Part shown: one piece after another, positions 9,507-18,014 of the stretch
Layout: each line of letters opens with the position of its first letter
Numbering within the stretch: position 1 is the first letter of the stretch
Origin: Candidatus Gastranaerophilales bacterium
Lineage (GTDB): Bacteria > Cyanobacteriota > Vampirovibrionia > Gastranaerophilales > Gastranaerophilaceae
NCBI GenBank assembly: GCA_947589425.1
Contig: CANQAV010000001.1
Coordinates: 62,001-126,000 of the forward strand
DNA: 64,000 nucleotides
Reading direction: 5' to 3'
Notes under the pieces: generated by a model
Seen by the model: the letters and a program-made list of their open reading frames with translations, nothing else
Told to the model about the DNA's origin: nothing
Database searches by the model: none
Made by a program: the position numbers and the translations under genes

Positions 9507-10328
9507 ATGAAAAAGTTTGTTTTAAACGCAGATGATTTAGGAAAAAGCGAATTTCATAACAATGCCGTAATTGAAGGATACAGGGAAGGCTTTTTAAAAA
9601 GTGCAAGTTTAATGGCAAACATGCCATATTTTGAAGATGCGGTAAAAAGAGTAATTAAACCTAATCCAAACCTTGCAATCGGAGTTCATTTGAATATTAT
9701 TGAAGGATATGCCCTGAATAAAAATTTAACGACTTTATGTTTTAAAAACGGCGAATTTAAAAATTCATATATAAACATCCTTTTGAAATCAAACAACAAA
9801 AGATTTTTAAAAGAAGTTGAAATGGAATTCAGAAGCCAAATTGAACTTGTATTAGAGGAAACAACACCCTCACATATAGATTCTCATGTTCATACGCACT
9901 CAATTCCAAATATTTTCAATATTGTTTCAAAATTAGCGGATGAATATAAAATTAAACAGATAAGAACTCAAAATGAAATACCTTATTTTGTAAAAGGGAA
10001 AATACTGCTCCCTCAAAATATTATAAAAAATATCCTGCTTAATTATTTTAGTTTAATTAATAAAAAAACCGCAAAAAAATACTCTTTAAATACCAATGAT
10101 TACTTAATCGGCGTGTGCTACACGGGTATGATGAACGATAAAACAATATATGAAGGCTTAAAAAAAATCAAAAAAGAAAATACCGTATCGGAAGCTTTGA
10201 TTCACCCATGCCTTTATTTTGACAACAGGCAAGACAACCACGGCGAAGAACTTAAAATTACAATCAACAGAGAACTTGAAGAAAAAATCAAAGCTCTGGG
10301 ATTTATAAATTCCAATTATATGGACTAA
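9507..10328 (+). CDS. YdjC/ChbG/HpnK-family carbohydrate deacetylase
   Basis: A 273-residue YdjC-family metal-dependent deacetylase. It begins KKFVLNADDLGKSEFHNNAV (metal-binding Asp-Asp), with IGVHLNI and the histidine motif HIDSHVHTHSIPN, then the distal ALIHPCLY. Known relatives remove acetyl groups from diacetylchitobiose (ChbG) or hopanoid sugars (HpnK). Together with the divergent GT2 enzyme it may act on a lipid-linked or surface sugar (inference). The frame opens at GTG 9489, but ATG 9507 is the better start: TAAAAT at 9493-9498 precedes it by 8 bases and there is no Shine-Dalgarno sequence, so the mRNA is probably leaderless. Confidence 0.85.
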   Translation: MKKFVLNADDLGKSEFHNNAVIEGYREGFLKSASLMANMPYFEDAVKRVIKPNPNLAIGVHLNIIEGYALNKNLTTLCFKNGEFKNSYINILLKSNNKRFLKEVEMEFRSQIELVLEETTPSHIDSHVHTHSIPNIFNIVSKLADEYKIKQIRTQNEIPYFVKGKILLPQNIIKNILLNYFSLINKKTAKKYSLNTNDYLIGVCYTGMMNDKTIYEGLKKIKKENTVSEALIHPCLYFDNRQDNHGEELKITINRELEEKIKALGFINSNYMD

Positions 10329-10384
10329 TTGTATTTGCAAAAAATATGATATAATTAATAAATTAATTTAGAGGAAATTTACAA

Positions 10385-13300
10385 ATGTTGCAATCAGTGC
10401 CGTCAGCCATAAAAAATGCCTTTCGGGGAAGTTTTATTAAAAAAATCTGTAACTACCTTCACGACTGCGTAAGAGAAGAAGTTAAATCTTCCACTTTCAG
10501 AAACCTGAAAGGGGATAAAGAAAATAAATGGGTATTTTTAACAGGAAGCGAAAAAATATTTTCTTCTTATGATGAGCCTTTGATGCTGGATGGTACCGAC
10601 AGCCGTTTGACCGAGCTTATGATACAATCCGAAATGAATCAAAAAGAAAAATATCTTATTTACGGATTTTGTTTTCTTGTGGGGAAAAACGGAAAAGCTA
10701 AGAAAAACAACGAATTCTTAACCCCTCTTCTGTATGCTCCCGCAAAGCTTGAAAGAAAAGGAGTTAACATTTGTCTTACGATACAGGAAGATGTTTTATC
10801 CTTAAACACTGGTGCAATAGCACAGCTTATTCAAAAAGAGGACGAACAGGAAACTGATGCAATGCTTACGGGCTTGTTGGATGTTGTACCTGAGTTGCCT
10901 CTTAAACAGGAAGAATTAAACATCTTTTTAACAACACTGAAATCAATAGTTCCCGAAATTCAAATTTCGCTCAATATCGGAAATATTGAAGATAACAGCC
11001 AAAATGAAGAAGATTTCTACAACAGAACAATAGAAGATATAGAAAATAACGATTTCGACTTTGATTCCATTGAAGCACTCCAAAATGCTCCCAAGGTAAA
11101 ACTTGAAAGCTTAAACCTTGAATACAGTCAGGCGGTAATTTTAACCACACGTCCGACAGTGACTGCGGGAGTTTTACATGAGCTTACTCAAATTGCGGAA
11201 AAACCTTCGGGAGTACACAGAGAAACGGTTTTAAACGTAATAAATCAAGAGTTTTTGGAATCAACGGGACAAAGTGAAATTAAAATCAACGAACAGGAAC
11301 TTAAATCTTTTTTCCCGATAACCCCTTTAAGTCTTTCGGATTCACAGGAAGATGTTATCAGAAAAATCGAAGAAAATGATTTTCTTGCCGTATACGGCCC
11401 TCCGGGAACGGGAAAGAGCCAAACAATCGTAAATGTTGCGGCACATTTAATTGCAAACGGTAAAACCGTTCTTGTCGCAAGCAGAATGGATAAAGCGGTT
11501 GATGTTGTGGCAGAAAGATTAAATGAACTTAATGCGCCCTATCTTGCCCTTCGTGCGGGAAGAGCAAATTATCAAAGACAATTAAATAACGAGCTTCAAG
11601 AACTATTGTCAAACAAAGTTGAATTAAATGCATCATTAAGCGATAATTCAAGCGCCGATATTGACGATATGAAAGAACTTCTAAAAGACATTAAAAGGCT
11701 TGAAGATACAGCATTAGAAATTTTGGCATCCGAAAAAAAATACAGCGAAATATATGATGAATTTGAATTAACAAAAGATGCGATACCGAATAACTCGGTT
11801 ATAGTTAAAAAAATAAAATATGATGAATTATTGCAGGCAAAAAAACTATACTCCGCAATAGAAGATTTAGAAAATAAATATAAAAAGTCCATATTTGATA
11901 AAATCAAACTTTTCTTTGATTACGGGAAATTAAAAAAACTTCTTGAACTCCGTAAAATTACCGCTGAGATGATGAAAAAACTCTCTTACGAGCTTAATAT
12001 CTCTCTTGAAGAAGCAAAATTATCACAAATCGAAGAGGACATAAATTCAAAAGGAAATCTTCACCAGATTTTACGCAGAATTAAGACTTTAAAATCAAAA
12101 CAAAAGAAGCTGGCATGCGACATCTTAAAAAACAAAAGAAGAACCGCACTAAAAAATATACTTCAAGATGCGCAAAAAAGAAGAAGATTAATGATACATT
12201 CAAAATCCCTTGTATCAAGAAAAGCATATCTTCAAAACAGAGTTCTTGAAAAAGAAGATTTTAAACCCCTGTTAAGCGCTTTTCCCTGCTGGTGTACAAC
12301 GACATACGCAATATCAAACACCCTTCCTCTAAAACCTGCGATGTTTGATGTTGCTATAATAGATGAAGCTTCTCAATGCGATATAGCATCCTGTATTCCG
12401 ATATTGTTCAGATGTAAAAAAGCTATCATAGTAGGAGATGACAAACAGCTTCCTCATCTTTCTTTTCTTGAAAAAGCAAAAGAACAAAGTTTTCTTGCTC
12501 AATATAACATTGACGACAAATACCAGTTGATGTGGCGCTATCGGGATAATTCAATGTTTGACCTTGCAAATTATTATTCAACAACGCCTGTTCTGCTTGA
12601 TGAGCACTTCCGCTCAAGCGCCCCGATAATAGAATTTTCAAGCAGGGAATTTTACGGCGGAAAAATTAAAATAATGAGCCCCTCAATAAATTTATCAAAT
12701 ATCGTTGAATTAAAAACAGTTAAAGAAGGCAGAGTTGACCACGATGCAACAAGAAATGTGCCCGAGTGTGAAGAAGTCATAAAAACAATTCAAGAAATAA
12801 TAACGGAAGATAAAAATTCGGATAATCCCGTTTCAATCGGTGTTATATCGCCGTTTCGAGCACAGGTTGATTTAATTAAAAAAGCAATGCTTAAAGTATT
12901 TGATACCGATACGATTTTAAGACACAAAATGGATGTTGGTACGGCGCATACTTTTCAGGGTGATGAAAGAGATGTAATGCTTTTATCATGGACTTTTGCA
13001 GTTAATTCACATCCTCAAAGCCTTATGTTTGCCCAAAAACCAAATCTTTTTAACGTTGCAATCACACGTGCAAAAAGTAAATTGATTAATTTCATCTCAA
13101 GAGAAGTAAACGAACTTCCCGAAGGATTATTGAGAGATTATCTTGAATATGTTCAAAAAATTAATTCAAGACCTCAAAAAAACACATTTAAAAACGATTT
13201 TGAAAAAATTGTGTTTGATGAAATCAAAGAAGAATTCCCTTCTCTTGCATCCGAAGGTAAAATTATGGCAGGGGTTGAAATGGGCTCCGTTAATGCGGAT

Positions 13301-13486
13301 ATTTTAGCGGACAAAACGGTAATTGAAATAGACGGCGTTAACGACAATATAGAATCAAAATATAATGATATGAAAAAACAAGCCATAATAGAGCGCTGCG
13401 GTTACAATGTAATAAGAATTACAAAAAGAGAGTGGCTGATATCCAAAAATGCATGCCTTGACAGAATAAGACAGGCTTTAAACTAA
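10385..13486 (+). CDS. SF1 DNA2/NAM7-like helicase with C-terminal Vsr/DUF559-like nuclease domain
   Basis: A 1033-residue fusion protein. The N-terminal ~300 residues are a divergent domain often seen ahead of such helicases. The UvrD/Upf1-like core has Walker A (VYGPPGTGKSQTIV, about residue 340), Walker B (VAIIDEASQCD), motif III (IVGDDKQLPHLS), motif IV (LDEHFRSSAPII), motif V (GTAHTFQGDERDV) and motif VI (NVAITRAKS). A coiled-coil-like insertion lies between motifs Ia and II. The last ~110 residues resemble a restriction-endonuclease-fold domain (VNADILADKTVIEIDG, then IERCGYNVIRITKREW). Helicase-nuclease fusions of this type occur both in repair and in phage defence; which applies here is open. 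A TATAAT (10350-10355) and the site AGAGGAAA precede the ATG. Confidence 0.85.
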   Translation: MLQSVPSAIKNAFRGSFIKKICNYLHDCVREEVKSSTFRNLKGDKENKWVFLTGSEKIFSSYDEPLMLDGTDSRLTELMIQSEMNQKEKYLIYGFCFLVGKNGKAKKNNEFLTPLLYAPAKLERKGVNICLTIQEDVLSLNTGAIAQLIQKEDEQETDAMLTGLLDVVPELPLKQEELNIFLTTLKSIVPEIQISLNIGNIEDNSQNEEDFYNRTIEDIENNDFDFDSIEALQNAPKVKLESLNLEYSQAVILTTRPTVTAGVLHELTQIAEKPSGVHRETVLNVINQEFLESTGQSEIKINEQELKSFFPITPLSLSDSQEDVIRKIEENDFLAVYGPPGTGKSQTIVNVAAHLIANGKTVLVASRMDKAVDVVAERLNELNAPYLALRAGRANYQRQLNNELQELLSNKVELNASLSDNSSADIDDMKELLKDIKRLEDTALEILASEKKYSEIYDEFELTKDAIPNNSVIVKKIKYDELLQAKKLYSAIEDLENKYKKSIFDKIKLFFDYGKLKKLLELRKITAEMMKKLSYELNISLEEAKLSQIEEDINSKGNLHQILRRIKTLKSKQKKLACDILKNKRRTALKNILQDAQKRRRLMIHSKSLVSRKAYLQNRVLEKEDFKPLLSAFPCWCTTTYAISNTLPLKPAMFDVAIIDEASQCDIASCIPILFRCKKAIIVGDDKQLPHLSFLEKAKEQSFLAQYNIDDKYQLMWRYRDNSMFDLANYYSTTPVLLDEHFRSSAPIIEFSSREFYGGKIKIMSPSINLSNIVELKTVKEGRVDHDATRNVPECEEVIKTIQEIITEDKNSDNPVSIGVISPFRAQVDLIKKAMLKVFDTDTILRHKMDVGTAHTFQGDERDVMLLSWTFAVNSHPQSLMFAQKPNLFNVAITRAKSKLINFISREVNELPEGLLRDYLEYVQKINSRPQKNTFKNDFEKIVFDEIKEEFPSLASEGKIMAGVEMGSVNADILADKTVIEIDGVNDNIESKYNDMKKQAIIERCGYNVIRITKREWLISKNACLDRIRQALN

Positions 13487-13514
13487 AAATTATTTTTGCG
13501 CTAAAATAATTTTA

Positions 13515-15869
13515 ATGAACGAATTATCATCACTAAACGAACACTTTCTTGCTCTTGAATTTGATAAAGTTTTATCAAATTTATCGCATTACACAAACTG
13601 CACTCTCTCAAAAACTTCCTGCCTGAATTTAGAAATATATAACACAAAAGCACAGATTGAATATGCGCTTAATCTTGTAGATGAAGCAAAACGCATAATT
13701 GATAATACCTGCCTTTATGCTCCGATAGAAGAAATTGAAGATTGCAAAAAAATATTTAAAAATCATAACTTTAGCGCAGAAGAAATATTTGAACTATATA
13801 AAAATTTAAAAATTTCAAGAAACACAAAAAATTTTATCCAAAAGACAGATTCGCCTTTTTTAGGCGAAATAACCAATAATTTTTATGTTGATAAAAACCT
13901 TGAAGATGAAGTTAACTCAATATTTGAAGCCGATTTATCAATTAAAGATGATGCTTCGGAAAAATTAAAGTCATTAAGATTATCATATAAAGATAATAAG
14001 GACAACTTAAAAAATGCCCTCAATTCGCTTCTTCAAAATCCCGCTTTCTGTGAAAATCTGCAAGATACAATCATATCGAGCCGTGACGGGCGCCCTGTTT
14101 TTCAAGTCAAAGCAAGTTCAAAAAATAAAGTTCAAGGAATTGTACACGACATATCTTCAACCGGCTTAACATATTTTATTGAGCCTGCGGTAATTGTTAC
14201 CCAATCGAACAAGCTAAGACAGATTGAACTTGAAATACAAGCCGAAATCGACAGAATTTTATTTTGCTTGAGCCAAAAATTCAGTGCAATTCAAAAAGAA
14301 CTTGAAGAAAATCAAAAAATAATAATCGAAATTGATGTTATCTTTGCAAAGGCAAGATATGCAATTCATCTGAAAGCCCAAAAACCGCAGATAAATACCG
14401 AAAAAATAACCGATATTCAAGCAATGCGCCACCCTCTGCTTATTGAAGTGAAAGATGAAATTGTGGAAAACGATTTCTATCTCGGGAAGGATTTTAACTG
14501 TCTTTTGATAACAGGCTCCAACACGGGCGGAAAAACCGTCGCCCTTAAATGTGCGGGATTATCGGTTTTAATGGCGAAAGCAGGTTTATTTGTTCCTTGT
14601 TTGGGGGCAAATATCTATCCTTATCAGGAAATTTTCTGCGATATATCCAAAGAACAAAGCCTTGAACAGGGATTTTCAACTTTTTCGGCTCACATTACAA
14701 ATGTTGCCGGCATTTTAAAAAACACAACTTCAAACTCACTTATTCTGCTTGATGAATTAGGCTCGGGTACGGACCCCGAAGAAGGAGCGGCGCTTGCTCG
14801 TGCAATTTTGGAATATATAAGAACAAAAAATGCAAGCGCAATTATTACAACTCATCTCGGCGAATTGAAAAACTTAAAATATGAAAACAACTACTTTGAA
14901 AACGCATCCGTCCTTTTTAATACACAAACTCTAAAACCCTTATATAAGCTTACTATAGGAATATCGGGAACATCAAATGCAATTGATATCTCATCCGACC
15001 TCGGGCTTGATGAACAGGTTATAAAAAATGCAAGAGAATATTTAAAAAATAATTCCTCTCAAACAGGCGCATTGTTTTCAAAAATCGAACAAACAAATTC
15101 CGAAATAATTAAAAAAGAAGAAGAAACAAAAAAATATCTTGACGAAGCAAAGAAATTAAAAGAAGAATACGAAGAAAAGCTTAAAGAATTTAAGCAAAAT
15201 AAGAAAAAATCCCTTGAAAATTTTAAAAAGAAATTTCAAATACAGCTTGAAAACGCAAGAGGGGAAATTAAACAAACGGTAGATGAAATAAGAAAAGAAA
15301 AGTCGCTTAAAGTTGCAATGCGCTCATACAGCAAAATTAACGATGCCGAAGCAAAAGTCAGAGAAAGTTTTCAAACGGAAGATGAAAAACTGAGCGAAAA
15401 ATATAAAAAACTTGATATAAATTCTCTTAAAATCGGACAAAGCGTACTTATAAAAAAACTCAATCAGGTTGTAATATTAAACTCTCTGCCCGACAAAAAG
15501 GGAAATGTCGAAATAAGAATAGGAAACATTAAATCCAAAGTTAATATAAAAGATTTGGCAAAAACTGATAAAAAATTGTCCAATCAGCTGAAAAAAATTC
15601 AAGTCAGCTTTGATAACAGCGATAATCTTCTGTCAAGGCTTGATTTAAGAGGAATGAGGGTAATTGAAGCAATTGACTATCTTGATGAAAAGCTTGATAA
15701 AGCAAGCCTTAGAGGCTTAAGCCAAATCAGCGTAATACACGGCTATGGCACGGGGGCACTTAAAGCTGCCGTGAACGAATATTTAAAAACCTCGCCTTAT
15801 GTTGCAAAATTCCGTTACGGAGATGAAAACGAGGGCAGAGACGGAATTGTAATAGTTGATTTATTGTAA
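13515..15869 (+). CDS. mutS2: endonuclease MutS2
   Basis: A 784-residue MutS2, the MutS paralogue linked to suppressing homologous recombination and rescuing collided ribosomes rather than to mismatch repair. The ATPase region has Walker A ITGSNTGGKTVALK and Walker B LILLDELGSGTDPEEG with the ABC signature-like EQSLEQGFSTFSAH. A long Lys/Glu coiled coil follows (about 510-610). The C-terminal Smr nuclease domain carries LDLRGMRVIEAI and IHGYGTGALKAAV. It lacks the mismatch-recognition domain I of MutS. TAAAAT at 13502-13507 lies 7 bases before the ATG and there is no Shine-Dalgarno sequence, again suggesting a leaderless mRNA. Confidence 0.95.
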   Translation: MNELSSLNEHFLALEFDKVLSNLSHYTNCTLSKTSCLNLEIYNTKAQIEYALNLVDEAKRIIDNTCLYAPIEEIEDCKKIFKNHNFSAEEIFELYKNLKISRNTKNFIQKTDSPFLGEITNNFYVDKNLEDEVNSIFEADLSIKDDASEKLKSLRLSYKDNKDNLKNALNSLLQNPAFCENLQDTIISSRDGRPVFQVKASSKNKVQGIVHDISSTGLTYFIEPAVIVTQSNKLRQIELEIQAEIDRILFCLSQKFSAIQKELEENQKIIIEIDVIFAKARYAIHLKAQKPQINTEKITDIQAMRHPLLIEVKDEIVENDFYLGKDFNCLLITGSNTGGKTVALKCAGLSVLMAKAGLFVPCLGANIYPYQEIFCDISKEQSLEQGFSTFSAHITNVAGILKNTTSNSLILLDELGSGTDPEEGAALARAILEYIRTKNASAIITTHLGELKNLKYENNYFENASVLFNTQTLKPLYKLTIGISGTSNAIDISSDLGLDEQVIKNAREYLKNNSSQTGALFSKIEQTNSEIIKKEEETKKYLDEAKKLKEEYEEKLKEFKQNKKKSLENFKKKFQIQLENARGEIKQTVDEIRKEKSLKVAMRSYSKINDAEAKVRESFQTEDEKLSEKYKKLDINSLKIGQSVLIKKLNQVVILNSLPDKKGNVEIRIGNIKSKVNIKDLAKTDKKLSNQLKKIQVSFDNSDNLLSRLDLRGMRVIEAIDYLDEKLDKASLRGLSQISVIHGYGTGALKAAVNEYLKTSPYVAKFRYGDENEGRDGIVIVDLL

Positions 15870-15943
15870 TTAAAAAATAAATAATTTAAAAAACATAATA
15901 AAACCAAAAAATACAAAAAACAGTGTAGATTAAAGTTAAAATT

Positions 15944-15971
15944 TTGTAAAACTAAAAGCATGAAGTATAAT
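15944..15971 (+). promoter_or_regulatory. promoter of nfeD-stomatin operon
   Basis: A TTGTAA box at 15944-15949 and a consensus TATAAT at 15966-15971 are separated by 16 bases. The start codon of nfeD follows 22 bases later, behind the site AAAGGAG. Confidence 0.6.
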
Positions 15972-15993
15972 AGAGCATGAAAAAGGAGATATT

Positions 15994-16425
15994 ATGTTTA
16001 ATTTGATTTTATTTGTATCATTGGGGCTTATTTTCTTGTTAATTGAAATGTTTTTGCCTACAATGTTCTTTTTAAATTTTGCTGTCGCATCGCTTGTATG
16101 CGCAATTTTAACATTATTTACGGATAACCTTCTGCTTTTAATCGGAATAGGTTGTGTTTTATCCGTTGCGCTTTTATTCACGCTAAGACCTTTGGTACTT
16201 AAATTGAATAAAAATTTACCGCACAACAAAACAGGTATACAAGATAAATATATCGGAAAAACAGCCATTGCAACAAGCGACATAAATAAAGACTCGGGTA
16301 CTATTTCAATTTATGACGAAAGATGGCAGGCAAGAAATATTGAAGACAGCGTTATTCCAAACGGCTCAAAAGTTGAAATAACAGGTCATGAAAGCATTGT
16401 TTTATACGTTAAAAAGATAGATTAA
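15994..16425 (+). CDS. NfeD-like membrane protein
   Basis: A 143-residue protein with two hydrophobic blocks: residues 1-50 (LILFVSLGLIFLLIEMFLPTMF) and about 52-70. A C-terminal OB-fold-like domain follows (GIQDKYIGKTAIATSDIN, then VIPNGSKVEITGHESIVLYVK). This is the short NfeD form that is almost always encoded beside a stomatin/SPFH protein, as here with an 18-base gap. The pair is thought to organise membrane microdomains. The start has a strong AAAGGAG site. Confidence 0.85.
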   Translation: MFNLILFVSLGLIFLLIEMFLPTMFFLNFAVASLVCAILTLFTDNLLLLIGIGCVLSVALLFTLRPLVLKLNKNLPHNKTGIQDKYIGKTAIATSDINKDSGTISIYDERWQARNIEDSVIPNGSKVEITGHESIVLYVKKID

Positions 16426-16443
16426 TTATAGAAGGAGAAGTAA

Positions 16444-17427
16444 ATGTTAGGAACTGTATTGTTTTTACTCACACTTTTTGCAATTTGTACATTTGTGTAT
16501 GTAACAAAAGGTGTTATCATTGTTCGACAACAACAGGTTGTAGTTATTGAACGATTTGGTAAATTCCACAAAATACTTGATTCGGGTTTAAATTGCATTA
16601 TACCGATAATAGATACCCCGAGATCAATGCTTTGGAAAGAAGTTCAAAGAGGAATAGACGGAAAAGCATATTCGTACACAAAACATCGTACGGTTATTGA
16701 TTTAAGAGAAACGGTATACGATTTTCCCCGTCAATCAGTAATTACAAAAGATAACGTTTCAATCAGCATCAACGCTCTTTTATACTTCCAAATATTTGAG
16801 CCCAAATCGGCAGTTTATGAAGTTGAAAATCTCTCGGATGCAATTGAAAAATTAACACAAACTACCTTAAGAAACCTTGTAGGTCAATTAGATTTGGATG
16901 AAACTCTTGTATCAAGAGATAAAATCAACGACGAACTTCGTTCAATTTTGGATGAAGCAACAAACAAATGGGGCGTTAAAGTTAACCGTGTAGAATTACA
17001 AGACATCGTACCGCCCCTTGACATCCAGACAGCAATGGAAAAACAAATGAAAGCGGAACGTGACAGACGTGCTGCAATCTTGGAAGCTGAAGGTCTTAAA
17101 AAATCTGCAATATTAAAAGCAGAAGGTGAAAAAGAAGCCGCAATCAACCGTGCACAAGGTACAAAACAAGCTGAAATCCTTAAGGCGGAAGGTTTTGCGC
17201 AAGCTCGTATCGTTCAAGCGGATGCCGAAAAAGAAGCAATCGGAAGAATTATTGAAGCGCTTAAAGGCACGGGTCAGCCCGATAAATACTTAATCGCAAT
17301 GAAATACTTAGAAGCTCTTCAAGATATTTCAAGAGGTCAAAACAACAAAGTTGTTTATATGCCTTATGAAGCAACGGGAATTCTGTCTTCAATTGACGGC
17401 ATAAAAGAAATGCTTGCTCATAAATAA
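16444..17427 (+). CDS. stomatin/prohibitin-like SPFH protein (QmcA-type)
   Basis: A 327-residue SPFH/Band 7 protein. An N-terminal membrane anchor (LFLLTLFAICTFVYVTKGVIIV) is followed by the SPFH core (VVVIERFGKFHKILDSGLN, then DNVSISINALLYFQIFEP). A long Ala/Glu-rich coiled coil with repeated AEGEKEAAINRAQG and AEG motifs comes next, then a C-terminal tail. It oligomerises at the membrane with NfeD partners. It follows nfeD in one operon, with an AGAAGGAGAAG binding site, and the operon ends at a strong hairpin. Confidence 0.93.
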   Translation: MLGTVLFLLTLFAICTFVYVTKGVIIVRQQQVVVIERFGKFHKILDSGLNCIIPIIDTPRSMLWKEVQRGIDGKAYSYTKHRTVIDLRETVYDFPRQSVITKDNVSISINALLYFQIFEPKSAVYEVENLSDAIEKLTQTTLRNLVGQLDLDETLVSRDKINDELRSILDEATNKWGVKVNRVELQDIVPPLDIQTAMEKQMKAERDRRAAILEAEGLKKSAILKAEGEKEAAINRAQGTKQAEILKAEGFAQARIVQADAEKEAIGRIIEALKGTGQPDKYLIAMKYLEALQDISRGQNNKVVYMPYEATGILSSIDGIKEMLAHK

Positions 17428-17442
17428 TTAAACCGTTAAATA

Positions 17443-17474
17443 AAAAAGAGCTCTTTAAACAGAGCTCTTTTTTT
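17443..17474. terminator. bidirectional terminator between stomatin gene and ilvN
   Basis: A 12-bp perfect stem (17443-17454 with 17461-17472) has a 6-base loop and ends in a T-run. It serves the plus-strand operon, and the opposing A-run lets it also serve ilvN, whose stop codon abuts it. Confidence 0.85.
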
Positions 17475-18013
17475 TAACTAAATAATTTATTAATTGCATT
17501 TTCTTCTTTCGGTTTTTTAAAGTTCTGGAACTGACCCGCTTTTGTGATTGCAACTTTACCCGAGCGGACAAATTCTTTAATACCGAACGGACGGACAAGC
17601 TCCGCAAAAGTCTGCACTGCTTTTTCATCGCCGTCTATTTTTACGGTATAAATTTTTTCATTTAAATCCATAATTTTAGCGCCCGCTTGAGTGACTATAT
17701 TTAAAAATTCCGCCCTGTTTTCATCATTTACCGAAACTTTTAAAAGACCTATTTCATATTCGATTGCTTCGCCTATAGAAAGATTTGCAACTTTAATAAC
17801 CGGTATAAGACGGTTTAATTGCTTGCATATTTGTTCAATAACATCATCGTCGCCCGGGGTCACTATTGTAACTCTTGAATAGATGCTGTCTATTGTAGGT
17901 GCAACGGTTAAGCTTTCAATGTTATAACCTCTGCCTGAAAATAAATCGACAATTCTTGATAATACCCCGACTTCGTTTGAAACCAAAACGGAAATAGTGT
18001 GATTTATTGCCAT
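17474..18013 (-). CDS. ilvN: acetolactate synthase small (regulatory) subunit
   Basis: A 179-residue regulatory subunit of acetohydroxyacid synthase, which senses valine. The N-terminal ACT domain reads HTISVLVSNEVGVLSRIVDLFSGRGYNIESL; the C-terminal half (GLLKVSVNDENRAEFLNIV onward) is the second ACT-like domain. The open frame extends further upstream into ilvB, but ATG 18013 is the start: it follows AGGAGGTG and gives the family N-terminus MAINHTISVL. Only one base separates it from the ilvB stop codon, so the subunits are coupled. Confidence 0.95.
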   Translation of the reverse strand: MAINHTISVLVSNEVGVLSRIVDLFSGRGYNIESLTVAPTIDSIYSRVTIVTPGDDDVIEQICKQLNRLIPVIKVANLSIGEAIEYEIGLLKVSVNDENRAEFLNIVTQAGAKIMDLNEKIYTVKIDGDEKAVQTFAELVRPFGIKEFVRSGKVAITKAGQFQNFKKPKEENAINKLFS

Positions 18014-18014
18014 A

